From Candidatus Aramenus sp. CH1 (GTDB taxonomy: Archaea; Thermoproteota; Thermoprotei_A; Sulfolobales; Sulfolobaceae), in contig JALBWU010000006.1 of the NCBI GenBank assembly GCA_022678445.1, positions 62,001 through 126,000 on the forward strand: a DNA stretch of 64,000 bases. The letters are read 5' to 3'. The notes below the pieces were generated by a model. It saw only the letters and a program-made list of their open reading frames with translations, ran no database searches and was not told the DNA's origin. This document shows positions 37,495 to 46,322 of the stretch, piece after piece. A program made the position numbers and the translations under genes. The number at the start of each line of letters is the position of its first letter. Within the stretch, counting starts at the first letter, position 1.

Positions 37495-38789
37495 ATGAAA
37501 ACGATTTCCTTTTATGGCGCTTTCTTTGGCGAACTAAAGATGAGGAGCCCCGATTGCTCCCGCAATGCCGGAAGCGTCAAAACCGCAGTTGTGAGGCTAT
37601 TTCCTAGTGGGTAAACAGAGGAAATTGAGGAAGTTGGCGGACGTGACTGAAAAGCTGTGGAACGAGACAAACTACGAGAGACAACAATTCTTTCAAGAAA
37701 AGAAAGTGGACCTCAATGACACGTGGAGGAAGTATTAGAAGAACAAGAAGGTTCTAGGAGTTAACGCTCAAGCTGTTTTCAGAAGAACAACTTGGTCTTC
37801 TTTCTTCTCGTTACTAAAGCAAAGGAAAGACCTACCATTTATCAACCACGTTTCGCCACCAGGCTATTGGAAGGCGGTAAGAGGAGGCTAATCCTAGTCA
37901 TTAGGCAAGATCGCTACGAAGTTAACGAAGAAAAACGCGTCATCTCTCTGAAGGATTGGGAAATGAAGATGCCCTTTGTAGGTTAAGGTGGTTTGGTGCA
38001 CAAGGTAGGCTGGAGATTCACATTGAAGATAACAAGTTTTACGCTTGTATTCCCGTTAACGTTGGTAGGACTACTTCTAAGAAAAGCGTAAGCCAATGAA
38101 GGACTCTCTCGTCGTCCACGGTTTGAGGAGAGAGATTCAGTTGAAAAGCCTAAAGGTAACAAGGTTGCGTCAATTGACATTGGTATAAACGCGTTGGCTA
38201 CTGTCGTTGTTGACGATGGTACCATTCTATTTTACCGCGGTTCCATCGTTAAGAGCGATTACTTCTACTTTGAGAAAAAGATTGCTGAACTCGACAAGTT
38301 AAAAAGCGAGACAGAAAAGGTTCAAGAACAAGAAGCTAAGGATGAGGTGTTGAGGGAAAGGGAAAGAGTCACTAAGCTTTACCGTGGGCTTCTTCATTTA
38401 CAGAACTTTAGCCTCTCACCTCACCAAGACTTTGTGGAATCTTGGCGTTTCAACAGTGTATTTGGGCTATCCTAACTTCATTTCTCAGGATAAGGGTAAC
38501 AAGCTCACTTCAAATTTGGTCTTATCGCAAGTTGGCGCATTAGCGAACAAGTTTTACGAGTACGGCGTAAAGACGTTTCTAGTTGTTGAGTACAATACTT
38601 CGCGTTTCTGCGCTTACCATAACGTTAAGGTTGACAGAAATTCCAAGGGGTGTCGATAGCTGTCCTCTTGGTCGTAAACTTCACAGCGACGTCAACAGTG
38701 CGTTAGACATTATAATAAGGAAGATTATCAACGCTTTGGCTCTTTCCTTTCTCTTCACATCACGGAGTATCTCCCTTAAAGGGGAGTAA
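37495..38789 (+). pseudogene. tnpB: Decayed TnpB (IS200/IS605-family OrfB)
   Basis: RNA-guided nuclease of the TnpB type, broken in several places. In order: an N-terminal piece ending VKTAVVRLFPSG then a frame change; KQRKLRKLADVTEKLWNETNYERQQFF; a TAG stop after DTWRKY; LPFINHVSPPGYWKAVRG; a TAA after MPFVG; RuvC-I ASIDIGINALATVVVDDG with YRGSIVKSDYFYFEKKIAELDK; RuvC-II VVEYNTSRFCAYHNV; zinc-ribbon remains SCPLGRKLHSDVNSALDII (RuvC-III). The key acidic residues survive but the frame changes at least four times. No adjacent tnpA. A CTCCC/GGGGAG hairpin at 38771-38786 may be from the guide-RNA/right-end region. Confidence 0.85.
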
Positions 38790-39232
38790 CGCCTTAGACC
38801 TATGCAAAACCCTCGCAGGGCTGGGAGTAAGTCAGACAAATATAAAGGCTCTCTAGACCTATATTACGCTAGCGCTCAGGATTATTCATAATACCATTAT
38901 ATAGCGGTTGAGCTAGTGAAAGCCTAGGCGTCCAGTCCCGTAAAAGTGTTGGGATAACGCTGAACCTATGGCGCTGTCCCTTAGTCTTCTAACCGCTCCT
39001 AGTTAGCGCGCCTCTAGTTGTCCTAACGTGTCAACTCGAGGAATAAAGCATCGTGGTCTGTACTTGTGTGTTGTTGTCTGTACAAGGGATAACTCGGTCA
39101 ACTTTTCCAGAATTCGAGGTCTTTAGGTGAATCGGGAGTCAAAAAGTAGAAAATGCTCCTTCGATGGTCGTCCAGCTTCTCCTTGCCCACAAGAAAGGGC
39201 AGTGCAGGAGCTACGACAATAAGGAGGACTGG
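38790..39232. other. Intergenic stretch after the TnpB remnant
   Basis: About 440 bases without a supported gene. The first 50 bases (CAGGGCTGGGAGTAAGTCAG at 38815-38834) probably form the right end of the TnpB element. The rest contains only short open frames with no recognisable product. Confidence 0.3.
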
Positions 39233-40372
39233 TCAAGCCCTAGCCACCTCCTTGAATGGCTTCCTCTCCTTCAAAAGCAAGTAGAAGGCAGACGCCAACA
39301 TCCTCAGCACGGCTATGACTGCGAAGAGCCACCTTATTGCCCCCACGCCGTAGGCTGACATCACGTCGTCTGCAACTAGGGACCCAACGCTCGAACCGAC
39401 GAGGTCGCCCATTGCCACCACAACGCTGTAGGCCCCAATCCCCCTCCTCACGTCTCTTGAGGAGTCGAACAAGTAAGCCATGTAGGCAGTAGAGCCCACA
39501 GAGTTGGTGAAGCCCGCGACTACTTCAGCCAAGTAGATCTCGTACACGGAGGTAGAAAGGGCGTAGGCTAAGGGGAAGGTGGAGAGGGCGAACCTACCGA
39601 GGAACATCATGAGCCTCCTGTGCTCGTCCACTAGCTTCCCTACTTTCTTCTGCATGGAGAGCGTTGAGAGTCCGGAGATGACGCTCATTACGGCTAAGTT
39701 AATGAAGTCCATGTGGAATATGTAGACCTGGGCTACGGGGAAGAGGGGCCACGCCATGGACCAGACCACGTTAAAGAGGAAAGTGATGAGAAGGTAGTGC
39801 ATGACCTCGAGTTCCAGGGGAGGGCTCCTCCCCTCCAAGGGTAGGGAGTCCACGTCGAACTTCATCGCAATTAGGCCGTCAGCTAGCAGGAGTACGCCGG
39901 AGGCAAGGAAGAACAGCCTCACCAGGGAGAAGTTGTCCCCCACCACGAAACCGGTGACCACGGTCGCTACGAGCCCACCTATGGTTGCGTAGAATGAAAA
40001 ATGTGCCAGCGTCCTACCTCTCGTGGTCGCGCTCACCGTCTCCATGAGTAGGTACCACCCAAAGGAGCTGACGCCCAGGGACACCTCAAGAGCCAGATAG
40101 AGGGAGGTGAAGGTCCAGTTGAAGGGCGAGAAGGAGAGGGCAATCCAGAGGAGGCCGGTGAGGGCGGTGCCGTAGGTAACTAGGGTCTTTGCCCTGACCC
40201 TGAGGAAGCCCAAGGCGAACTGGGCCAAGGATGGCAGAACTGTGCTGGCTGAGGAAATGAGTGCCAACTGTTCCCCCATTATGCCGTTAGCAGCTGAGAC
40301 AAAGGAGATGAAGGGCTGTACGAGCTGGAGGGCGAAGTTCTTGAGTAGAGTATAGGTACGCAGTGACTTCAT
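39233..40372 (-). CDS. MFS transporter
   Basis: Major facilitator superfamily protein, about 379 aa with 11-12 hydrophobic segments; substrate unknown. The loop after TM2/3 (FLRVRAKTLVTYG) and the mirrored loop in the second half (MQKKVGKLVDEHRRLMMFLG) fit the MFS layout, and ETVSATTRGRTLAHFSFY resembles the second loop of bacterial drug/metabolite members. ATG 40372 is chosen over TTG 40393 because a TTTAAAAG box at 40397-40404 lies 28 bases before it. The gene is alone, convergent with the transposon remnant. Confidence 0.8.
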   Translation of the reverse strand: MKSLRTYTLLKNFALQLVQPFISFVSAANGIMGEQLALISSASTVLPSLAQFALGFLRVRAKTLVTYGTALTGLLWIALSFSPFNWTFTSLYLALEVSLGVSSFGWYLLMETVSATTRGRTLAHFSFYATIGGLVATVVTGFVVGDNFSLVRLFFLASGVLLLADGLIAMKFDVDSLPLEGRSPPLELEVMHYLLITFLFNVVWSMAWPLFPVAQVYIFHMDFINLAVMSVISGLSTLSMQKKVGKLVDEHRRLMMFLGRFALSTFPLAYALSTSVYEIYLAEVVAGFTNSVGSTAYMAYLFDSSRDVRRGIGAYSVVVAMGDLVGSSVGSLVADDVMSAYGVGAIRWLFAVIAVLRMLASAFYLLLKERKPFKEVARA

Positions 40373-40396
40373 TTTCTTTGGCTGTTCGCTCAAGAA

Positions 40397-40404
40397 TTTA
40401 AAAG
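40397..40404 (-). promoter_or_regulatory. TATA box of the MFS gene
   Basis: On the minus strand CTTTTAAA, centred 28 bases before ATG 40372, supporting a leaderless start at that codon. Confidence 0.45.
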
Positions 40405-40851
40405 TAACTGGAAGAGCGTCGCTGGGACCAACGTGGAGTCCTCACTAGGGAACAGGTTAAACGCCAATGGGTAGAGGCCAGGGGATCTCCTACGCTAGTC
40501 TAAAATTCAGGAGATGCTTGGGCGCTATTAGGAAAAGGAGGTGTAAGCAGCCTCCCAACAATTCCCGTGAATTAAGTGCTGCGATGGGATAGGGAGGGTA
40601 TTCGAGGGTGAGGAAATGTAATTCTATATCTAGGAAAATCGCTGTTTTCCCAGTTTTAGTTGGGAAGAGGTGAAAACCAAGGAAAGGTTCAAAATGGGGC
40701 AATGATAGCGAAGACGCAAAACTTACGTAAGGCAAAGCTTATTAAGAAGGGTAGATTAGAATAATTACATGGTAAATAAACATTCAGTTGATCTTCAATA
40801 GAGTTGAAAGTAACTGTGTTGAATGCTCCTTCAAATTAGTCCAACGTAAAA
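40405..40851. other. Intergenic stretch, no gene seen
   Basis: About 450 bases between the divergent MFS gene and the U32 operon. Reading frames are short and none looks conserved. It may hold a decayed element, but nothing in it is identifiable by eye. Confidence 0.3.
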
Positions 40852-40861
40852 CCCTTAAGAA
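40852..40861 (+). promoter_or_regulatory. TATA box of the U32/heme operon
   Basis: CCCTTAAGAA centred 26 bases before ATG 40883, predicting a leaderless operon transcript. Confidence 0.45.
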
Positions 40862-40882
40862 CTTCGACGACAACATACCTAT

Positions 40883-42019
40883 ATGAGACTCGTTGTCGGG
40901 ACAAACTTCGACGACGCCCTCCTAGAAAAGTTGAAGGGCTACCCCGTTAAGTACCTCTTTGGGAGCAAGACCAGGACGCTTACCGGCCACGGCAGGGCCT
41001 CCTTTGTCCTACCGCAAGTAGACGACGAGAGGCTCAAGGAACACGTCTCAGTCGCCCACTCCTACAACGTCAAGTTCCTTTACACAATGAACTCCGCTAA
41101 CCTCTTGGGCAAGGAGTACTCCGAGAAGTTCCACGAGGCCCTCAAAAAGGAGGTAGACTCCTTGGTGAACTTAGGCGTTGACGGCTTTATCGTAGCCCTC
41201 CCCTTCCTGGTACGCTACGTTAAAAGGGAGTACCCTTGGACTGAAGTCTCCATTTCCTCCTTCGCGAGGGTGAGGAACATAAGGGAGTTCGAGAACTACG
41301 TCAACATGGGGGCAGATACCGTCATCCTGCACGAGGACGACAACAGGAACTTCAAACTGCTTCGCTCCTTGGCTCAGTTCAGGAAGAAGGTGGACATAGA
41401 GCTCATCCTCAACAACTCCTGCCTCTGGGGTTGCCCCTATAGGCTCACCCACGATCAAGTCTCTTCCCTCACCTCTTCGGAGGACGGCGTAAAGGACGCG
41501 TGGTTCGAGTACCCCCTCCTCTTCTGCGCCACAGACGTGAGGAATGACTTGGCAAACTTGGTTAGGATGAGGTGGATAAGGCCAGAGGACCTCTCGCACT
41601 ATGAGGAGATAGGCATAGACAGGTTCAAAATAGCTGGGAGGAACAAGAAGACGGACTGGATAGCGGGGGCAGTCAAAGCATACTCCGAGAGGAAGTACGA
41701 AGGAAACTTGTTGGACATAGTCAGCTACCCCCAGGGGAGGGCTGTGCCAAAGGTAATGAGGATGGTGGGCGGGCCCTCTTACTACGACGTGCTTGAAAAC
41801 GTTTACGTGGACAATACCAAGTTCCCACCTCAGTGGCTAAACTACTTCGAGACCAACGACTGCGACACTAGGAGTTGCGAAGAGTGTAGGTACTGCGACG
41901 TGGTGGCGATGAAGGTGATTACTGTTAACGGAAAGCCCCTGTCTGACGTCAAGTTAGAGAAGGTCGTCCCTCCAATAGAACTCATACCGAGGTTTACCGG
42001 AAATGGTCACCGTAAATAA
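40883..42019 (+). CDS. U32-family (UbiU/UbiV-like) iron-sulfur protein
   Basis: Member of the so-called peptidase U32 family. Its best-studied members, UbiU/UbiV, TrhP and RlhA, carry a 4Fe-4S cluster and help in oxygen-independent hydroxylation rather than proteolysis. The 378-aa protein has a TIM-barrel-like N-terminal part ([23 protein letters not shown] ... [29 protein letters not shown]) and cysteines placed for a cluster: [18 protein letters not shown] and [12 protein letters not shown]. First gene of a four-gene operon; its end overlaps the MBL gene by 17 bases. The substrate is unknown. Confidence 0.8.
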   Translation: MRLVVGTNFDDALLEKLKGYPVKYLFGSKTRTLTGHGRASFVLPQVDDERLKEHVSVAHSYNVKFLYTMNSANLLGKEYSEKFHEALKKEVDSLVNLGVDGFIVALPFLVRYVKREYPWTEVSISSFARVRNIREFENYVNMGADTVILHEDDNRNFKLLRSLAQFRKKVDIELILNNSCLWGCPYRLTHDQVSSLTSSEDGVKDAWFEYPLLFCATDVRNDLANLVRMRWIRPEDLSHYEEIGIDRFKIAGRNKKTDWIAGAVKAYSERKYEGNLLDIVSYPQGRAVPKVMRMVGGPSYYDVLENVYVDNTKFPPQWLNYFETNDCDTRSCEECRYCDVVAMKVITVNGKPLSDVKLEKVVPPIELIPRFTGNGHRK

Positions 42020-42680
42020 CAAGGTAAAAGTAATAGAGCTTTTGGAGCCGGACTTCTTTGGCTTCACTCTTAATCATAACGTGGTCGTGTCCAAGAACGC
42101 CCCAGGGGGTGGGCTCTTGCTAATAGACACTAGCCTCCCGGAGAACTTGGACGAGCTTGAGAGGAGACTGAAAGCGTGGGGGTACTCTATTGAGGACGTG
42201 TCCGACGTAGTTGTGACCCACTTCCACCCAGACCATTACGGCAACGCCGAGGAGATAAGGAGGAGGGCGAAGGCCAAGGTCTACGCCCACTACCTAGAGG
42301 ACGTGGTGGAGGGGGAGATAACCTACTCCCAAGCAAAGGAGGAGTTCAACGTAAGCGAGGAGGACTTCGAGAGGACTGTAAAGAGGATATCCGCCTACAA
42401 GTTGCCAAAGCCCACAGTTGACGTGTCCTTGAGGGGAGGGGAGAGGATAGGCGACTTCCAAGTTATACATACGCCGGGCCACACTAAGGGGCACGTAGTC
42501 CTCTTCGACGGCCAAGTGCTCGTAACAGGGGACGCCGTGAGGAACTACAACGGGCTCAGGCCCCCGGTGAAGTTCTTCTGCTGGGACTATCAGAAGGCTG
42601 TGGAGCAGTTCCACTTCCTCTTGAACTTGCCTTACCGCTTCCTCATACCCTATCACGGAGAGGTGGTGACCAAGTGTTAG
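42003..42680 (+). CDS. Metallo-beta-lactamase-fold hydrolase
   Basis: Binuclear zinc/iron hydrolase of the MBL fold. Metal-binding motifs: [13 protein letters not shown] (HxHxDH), [14 protein letters not shown] and a final PYHGEV histidine. 225 aa, close to the glyoxalase II / hydroxyacylglutathione hydrolase-like group; the substrate cannot be inferred. It overlaps the U32 gene by 17 bases and the AhbD-like gene by 7 bases, so it is translated in step with them. Confidence 0.88.
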   Translation: MVTVNNKVKVIELLEPDFFGFTLNHNVVVSKNAPGGGLLLIDTSLPENLDELERRLKAWGYSIEDVSDVVVTHFHPDHYGNAEEIRRRAKAKVYAHYLEDVVEGEITYSQAKEEFNVSEEDFERTVKRISAYKLPKPTVDVSLRGGERIGDFQVIHTPGHTKGHVVLFDGQVLVTGDAVRNYNGLRPPVKFFCWDYQKAVEQFHFLLNLPYRFLIPYHGEVVTKC

Positions 42681-43729
42681 CCCCCTACATAGTTGTGTGG
42701 GAGAGCACAAAGGCCTGCGACTTTGCATGTAAGCACTGTAGAGCAAAGGCCATACCAAACAGGCTACCCGAGGAACTCACGAAGGAGGAGGTGTTCTCCC
42801 TGATTGACGACCTCTCCAGCTCAGGAGTGAGGCTGTTCGTGATAAGCGGAGGAGATGCGCTGAAGAGAGACGACATCTTCGAGATAGCGGAGTACGCCTC
42901 AAAGAGGATAACCACCGCAATCTCGCCCAGCGGCAGTAAGATTGACCTGCAGGTGGCAAGGATGTTAAAGGAGAGCGGAGTCGCAATTGCCTCAATAAGC
43001 ATAGACGGCCCTGAAGAGGTGCACGACAAGTTCAGGGGCGTGAAGGGGGCCTTCGCAATAGCCAAGAAGGCCATAGAGTCCCTGCAACGGGCTGGCATAC
43101 CGGTTCAAGTAAACACCACCATAAGCAAGCACAACGTGGGCAGGCTAGAGGAGGTTAAAAGGACTGTGCTCTCCTTCCATCCAGTGAGCTGGGACGTCTT
43201 TGTCCTCATTCCGACGGGGAGGGCGACGAGGGACATGATGATCTCCCCAGAAGAGAACGAAGTAGTGATGAGGACTGTGTACAAGTGGAGGCACGAGGAG
43301 GGGATAAACGTGAGGATGACTTGCAACCCCTACTACGTGAGGGTGTCAAACGAGCTGGGTAGTAAGGCTTTGCCCCCGGACCGGAAATATGGGAGGAGAA
43401 GCGTTGAGGGGGCAAGGGGATGCATGGCGGGCAACGGTTACGCCTTCGTTGCCTACGACGGCACAGTCTACCCCTGCGGTTTCCTCCCAGTCCCTGCAGG
43501 TAACGTCAGGGTAAAGAAGTTTAGCGAGATCTACAGCGATTCCCCCGTGTTTAAGGCTTTGAGGGGACAGCTTAAGGGCAAGTGCGGGGTCTGCGAGTAC
43601 AGCACCGTGTGCGGTGGGTGTAGGGCGAGGGCGTACTCCTTGACGGGGGACTTCCTCTCGGAAGACCCCTTCTGCACTTACGTTCCCCTGAGGGTGAGGT
43701 TGAGTGATAAGCGTGTCCAGGCTAGTTAA
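42674..43729 (+). CDS. ahbD: Radical SAM/SPASM protein, AhbD-like (heme synthase)
   Basis: Radical SAM enzyme with the cluster motif CDFACKHC near residue 15 and a C-terminal SPASM-type domain: GCMAGNGYAFVAYDGTVYPCGFLP, then CGVCEYSTVCGGCRARAY and a final C. This layout matches AhbD, which oxidatively decarboxylates Fe-coproporphyrin III to heme b in the siroheme-dependent route, and the closely related NirJ group. GTG start overlapping the MBL gene by 7 bases; overlap of 26 bases with the AhbC-like gene. AhbD is preferred because the partner gene is clearly AhbC-like; a peptide-modifying role cannot be excluded. Confidence 0.72.
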   Translation: MLAPYIVVWESTKACDFACKHCRAKAIPNRLPEELTKEEVFSLIDDLSSSGVRLFVISGGDALKRDDIFEIAEYASKRITTAISPSGSKIDLQVARMLKESGVAIASISIDGPEEVHDKFRGVKGAFAIAKKAIESLQRAGIPVQVNTTISKHNVGRLEEVKRTVLSFHPVSWDVFVLIPTGRATRDMMISPEENEVVMRTVYKWRHEEGINVRMTCNPYYVRVSNELGSKALPPDRKYGRRSVEGARGCMAGNGYAFVAYDGTVYPCGFLPVPAGNVRVKKFSEIYSDSPVFKALRGQLKGKCGVCEYSTVCGGCRARAYSLTGDFLSEDPFCTYVPLRVRLSDKRVQAS

Positions 43730-44837
43730 CGGGAAAAGGGAGAGGTCAGACGAGATAAGGTTCCCCACCTCCAGGGACGTCTACCCAAAGGTGTTGGTGT
43801 TTAACGTAACTAGGAACTGCAACTTGAGGTGCGTCCACTGCTACTCCAACTCCGGGCTGGGCAAGTTCCAAGACTTGCCCCTCTCAACGTGGCTAAATGC
43901 GGTAAAGCAGGCAACGGAGATGGGGGTTAGGCACATCTTGCTCTCTGGAGGGGAGCCCCTAGCAAGGAGGGACTTGGCGGAGATAGCCAAGGAGGCCCAC
44001 GACTTTGGGATTTCGGTGGAGCTGTCCACAAACGGCACAATGCTCACAAGGGAGAGGGTGGAGGAGCTCAAGAGGTACGTTAGCTACGTTGGGGTGAGCG
44101 TAGACGGCCCTGAAGAGGCGCACGACAAGTTCAGGGGAGTACAGGGCGCCTTCAGGAAGGCATTGGAGGGAATAAGGACCGCAAAGGAGGCCGGTGTAAA
44201 GACGGGGCTGAGGTTCACCCTCACCAGGCTAAACTACCAGTACGTCGACTTCGTCTTCGACTTGATGGAGAAAGAGGGGATAGACAGGGTGTGCTTCTAT
44301 CACTTAGCTTACGCAGGAAGGGCTGACGTAAAGCTGGACATAGACAATTGGACTAGGCTGAGCGTTATCGAGAGGATAGTGGAGAGGACTAGGGAGAACA
44401 AGGAGATCGAAGTCTTGACTGCAGACAACCCTGTGGACGGGGTGCTTATATACGCAATGACCAGGAACGAGGAAGTGCTTAGACTCTTGAGGAGGAACGG
44501 CGGGAACAGGTCGGGAGAGAGGATAGCCGACGTCAGCCCAGAGGGCGTTGTGTACCCAGACCAGTTCACCCCAATACCCATAGGAAGGATAGAGAGGCTG
44601 AAGGAAATATGGGATGAACCAAACGAGGTGGTGGACAAGCTGAGGGTAAGGAAGAACTACTTGAAGTGCTCCTCCTGTCCCTTCTTTGACGTGTGCAACG
44701 GAGGGCTCAGGGGGAGGGCCTTGGCGGTAACTGGTGACCTCTGGGGTAAGGATCCTTCCTGCTACTTGGAGGAGATAGCGAAGAAGTACGACCTCAAGCT
44801 TCACGACTTCAAGCACCCAGAGGCTGAGTCTAAGTAA
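43704..44837 (+). CDS. ahbC: Radical SAM/SPASM protein, AhbC/NirJ-like (didecarboxysiroheme deacetylase)
   Basis: Radical SAM enzyme that in the alternative heme pathway removes two acetate side chains from 12,18-didecarboxysiroheme. The SAM cluster motif is CNLRCVHC (residues 37-44). AhbC/NirJ hallmarks follow: GLRFTLTRLNYQY, RVCFYHLAYAGRA, EVLTADNPVDGVLIY, LLRRNGGNRSGERIADVSPEGVVYPDQF, and a C-terminal cluster CSSCPFFDVCNGGLRGRA with a last C. 377 aa. Last gene of the operon, overlapping the AhbD-like gene by 26 bases. AhbA/AhbB, which act earlier, are not in the window. Confidence 0.82.
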   Translation: MISVSRLVNGKRERSDEIRFPTSRDVYPKVLVFNVTRNCNLRCVHCYSNSGLGKFQDLPLSTWLNAVKQATEMGVRHILLSGGEPLARRDLAEIAKEAHDFGISVELSTNGTMLTRERVEELKRYVSYVGVSVDGPEEAHDKFRGVQGAFRKALEGIRTAKEAGVKTGLRFTLTRLNYQYVDFVFDLMEKEGIDRVCFYHLAYAGRADVKLDIDNWTRLSVIERIVERTRENKEIEVLTADNPVDGVLIYAMTRNEEVLRLLRRNGGNRSGERIADVSPEGVVYPDQFTPIPIGRIERLKEIWDEPNEVVDKLRVRKNYLKCSSCPFFDVCNGGLRGRALAVTGDLWGKDPSCYLEEIAKKYDLKLHDFKHPEAESK

Positions 44838-44857
44838 ACCCTTCAAGTTTTACTTAA

Positions 44858-44866
44858 GTTTAAAAT
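44858..44866 (+). promoter_or_regulatory. TATA box of the small ORF at 44887
   Basis: GTTTAAAAT centred about 25 bases before the ATG, which supports the 63-codon frame as a real, separately transcribed gene. Confidence 0.4.
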
Positions 44867-44886
44867 TCCCTACTTCTATTTAAATA

Positions 44887-45078
44887 ATGGGAGATGACTT
44901 TAAAAATACTCAGGAAAATATATACTCGGTGATGGAGTTGAGGAGCAAGGTTGAGGAAGCAAAGATCACTGACCTACCGGAGGAGTACCTAAGGCTGGAA
45001 TACCCTGAAGAGTGGAAGATGATCCAGGAGACAAAGGACAGGGACTTGAGGATTGCCCTTATCTTCTTCAGGAACTGA
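44887..45078 (+). CDS. Small hypothetical acidic protein
   Basis: 63-codon ORF with its own TATA box 25 bases ahead of the ATG. The product is charged (many K/E/D), begins MGDDFKNTQENIYSVMELRS, contains LPEEYLRLEYPEEWKMIQ and ends ALIFFRN; it is predicted helical, without cysteine, membrane segment or signal. No family is recognised. It follows the heme operon by 49 bases but its promoter suggests separate expression. It could be a small regulator. Confidence 0.5.
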   Translation: MGDDFKNTQENIYSVMELRSKVEEAKITDLPEEYLRLEYPEEWKMIQETKDRDLRIALIFFRN

Positions 45079-45142
45079 TAAATACAAGTCCTTTAGGGCT
45101 GGGAGTAGCTCAGTTTTGCGAACGCTTTCCTTTTCTGTCCTT

Positions 45143-45532
45143 TCACTGTCCCCCTATTTCCTCCTGTTTCTTGGGCGGGAAGTAGGAGACGTTGGGCCCA
45201 AGCTCGTCCTCCATTGCCCTCCCTAGGTAGAAGGAGGAGTTCTGCAAGTTGAGGAAGTACCGCCTCACGTCTTCTTTACTAGCGTAAACGCTAGCCTCCA
45301 TGGACGCGAGGGCGTTCATTACCTCCTCCCCGGCAACTGCCCTCAAGTCCTCCCTCATGACCTCGAATTGGCTGGCCAAGTAGGAGAACACGTCATCAAC
45401 TCCCAACGCCTTGTTTAAGTCGTCAAGGTTAAGCCCCTTGTCCAAGAGGAGGAGGGAAAACCTAGCTATGTTTTCTAACCTCTCCAAGTACCTCCCAGCC
45501 CAGTAGACCTTGTACGCCGTGCTCTTAATCAA
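45143..45532 (-). CDS. Alpha-E domain protein, short form
   Basis: Short (129 aa) version of the helical alpha-E domain (DUF403), usually around 300 aa in bacteria. The signature is AYKVYWAGRYLERLENIARFSLLLLD at the N-terminus; DVRRYFLNLQNSSFYLGRAMEDELGPNV follows. Alpha-E proteins are encoded beside circularly permuted ATP-grasp and transglutaminase-like genes in a proposed peptide or amide-bond forming system, exactly the set found here. It overlaps the transglutaminase gene by 8 bases. The small size suggests a minimal archaeal form or loss of the second half. Confidence 0.78.
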   Translation of the reverse strand: MIKSTAYKVYWAGRYLERLENIARFSLLLLDKGLNLDDLNKALGVDDVFSYLASQFEVMREDLRAVAGEEVMNALASMEASVYASKEDVRRYFLNLQNSSFYLGRAMEDELGPNVSYFPPKKQEEIGGQ

Positions 45533-46322
45533 CCCTTTTCACCTCCACCTTTAGCTTGGAGAGCCAACCCCTCCCCCTACTCACGAAAGTCCCGACCACT
45601 GGAGCAACGTCCTTGTAGTCCCTGCCCACCGCGAACTTCACGTAGGCTAGGTCGTAGAACCTGTGCCTCGTGGGGTCTATGGGAACCCACCCGTTCCTCG
45701 CCTTCACCTCAACCCAAGCGTGGGTGATCCTAGGGTTGTCGTTAACTAGTCCCATGACGTACCTAGCTGGGACCCCCGCAGACCTGAGTATTCCAATGGT
45801 TATTTGGGCTATGTCCTGGCACACTCCTAAACCCATGGTGAAGCTCTCGTGGGCCTTGGTCCATACGTTGGTCACCCCTTCCTTGTACTTCACCCTTTCC
45901 CTCACAAGCTCCACAGTCCTCCTCACCAGCTGGTCTAGTGTCTCGCTACTCCTCAGCACCTCCTTAGCAACCCCCCTGAAGAACTCCACGTCTATTAGGC
46001 TTGAGGAGGAGGTGAAGGCGTCGTCCTCTGTGCAGGGTAACTTGCAGTCCTCGAATTCCCTCACGTCCACCTCTACCACCCCTTTACTCGTGATGGTAAA
46101 GGAGGTGTGGGGCTCCATTACCTTCACGTGGTATATGATGTTGCCGAACCTGTCCCTGAACTTGTCCACGTATCCCTTGGGCGTTGTGTTGAGGCCCTCC
46201 TCTAGAACCCTCTGGTTATCCCCGTCGTATGGACTAACCCTCAGCACGTTGTCGTTCAGCGTTACCACGTCTTCGTACTCGTACACAGCCTCGTAGAGCG
46301 TGGAGTACTTCACAACACCCAT
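45525..46322 (-). CDS. Transglutaminase-like cysteine protease-fold protein
   Basis: 265-aa protein with an N-terminal beta domain common in this group (YSTLYEAVYEYEDVVTLNDNVLRVSPYDG) and the papain-like core: catalytic Cys in MGLGVCQDIAQITIGILRSAGVPARYVMG, His in THAWVEV and Asp in WVPIDPTRH. All three catalytic residues are present. It lies between the alpha-E and ATP-grasp genes and overlaps both (8 and 13 bases), so the three are one translational unit. It may cut or form isopeptide bonds. Confidence 0.88.
   Translation of the reverse strand: MGVVKYSTLYEAVYEYEDVVTLNDNVLRVSPYDGDNQRVLEEGLNTTPKGYVDKFRDRFGNIIYHVKVMEPHTSFTITSKGVVEVDVREFEDCKLPCTEDDAFTSSSSLIDVEFFRGVAKEVLRSSETLDQLVRRTVELVRERVKYKEGVTNVWTKAHESFTMGLGVCQDIAQITIGILRSAGVPARYVMGLVNDNPRITHAWVEVKARNGWVPIDPTRHRFYDLAYVKFAVGRDYKDVAPVVGTFVSRGRGWLSKLKVEVKRVD

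Noticed and set aside
44887-45078. RiPP precursor peptide for the adjacent radical SAM enzymes
   Set aside because: The peptide has no cysteine and no leader/core pattern, and the radical SAM proteins carry heme-pathway (AhbC/AhbD) signatures.
45090-45125. tRNA-like start (GGGCTGGGAGTAGCTCAG)
   Set aside because: The D-arm-like GTAGCTCAG is not followed by an anticodon or T arm and no acceptor partner is found. The match to the TnpB right end is a better explanation.
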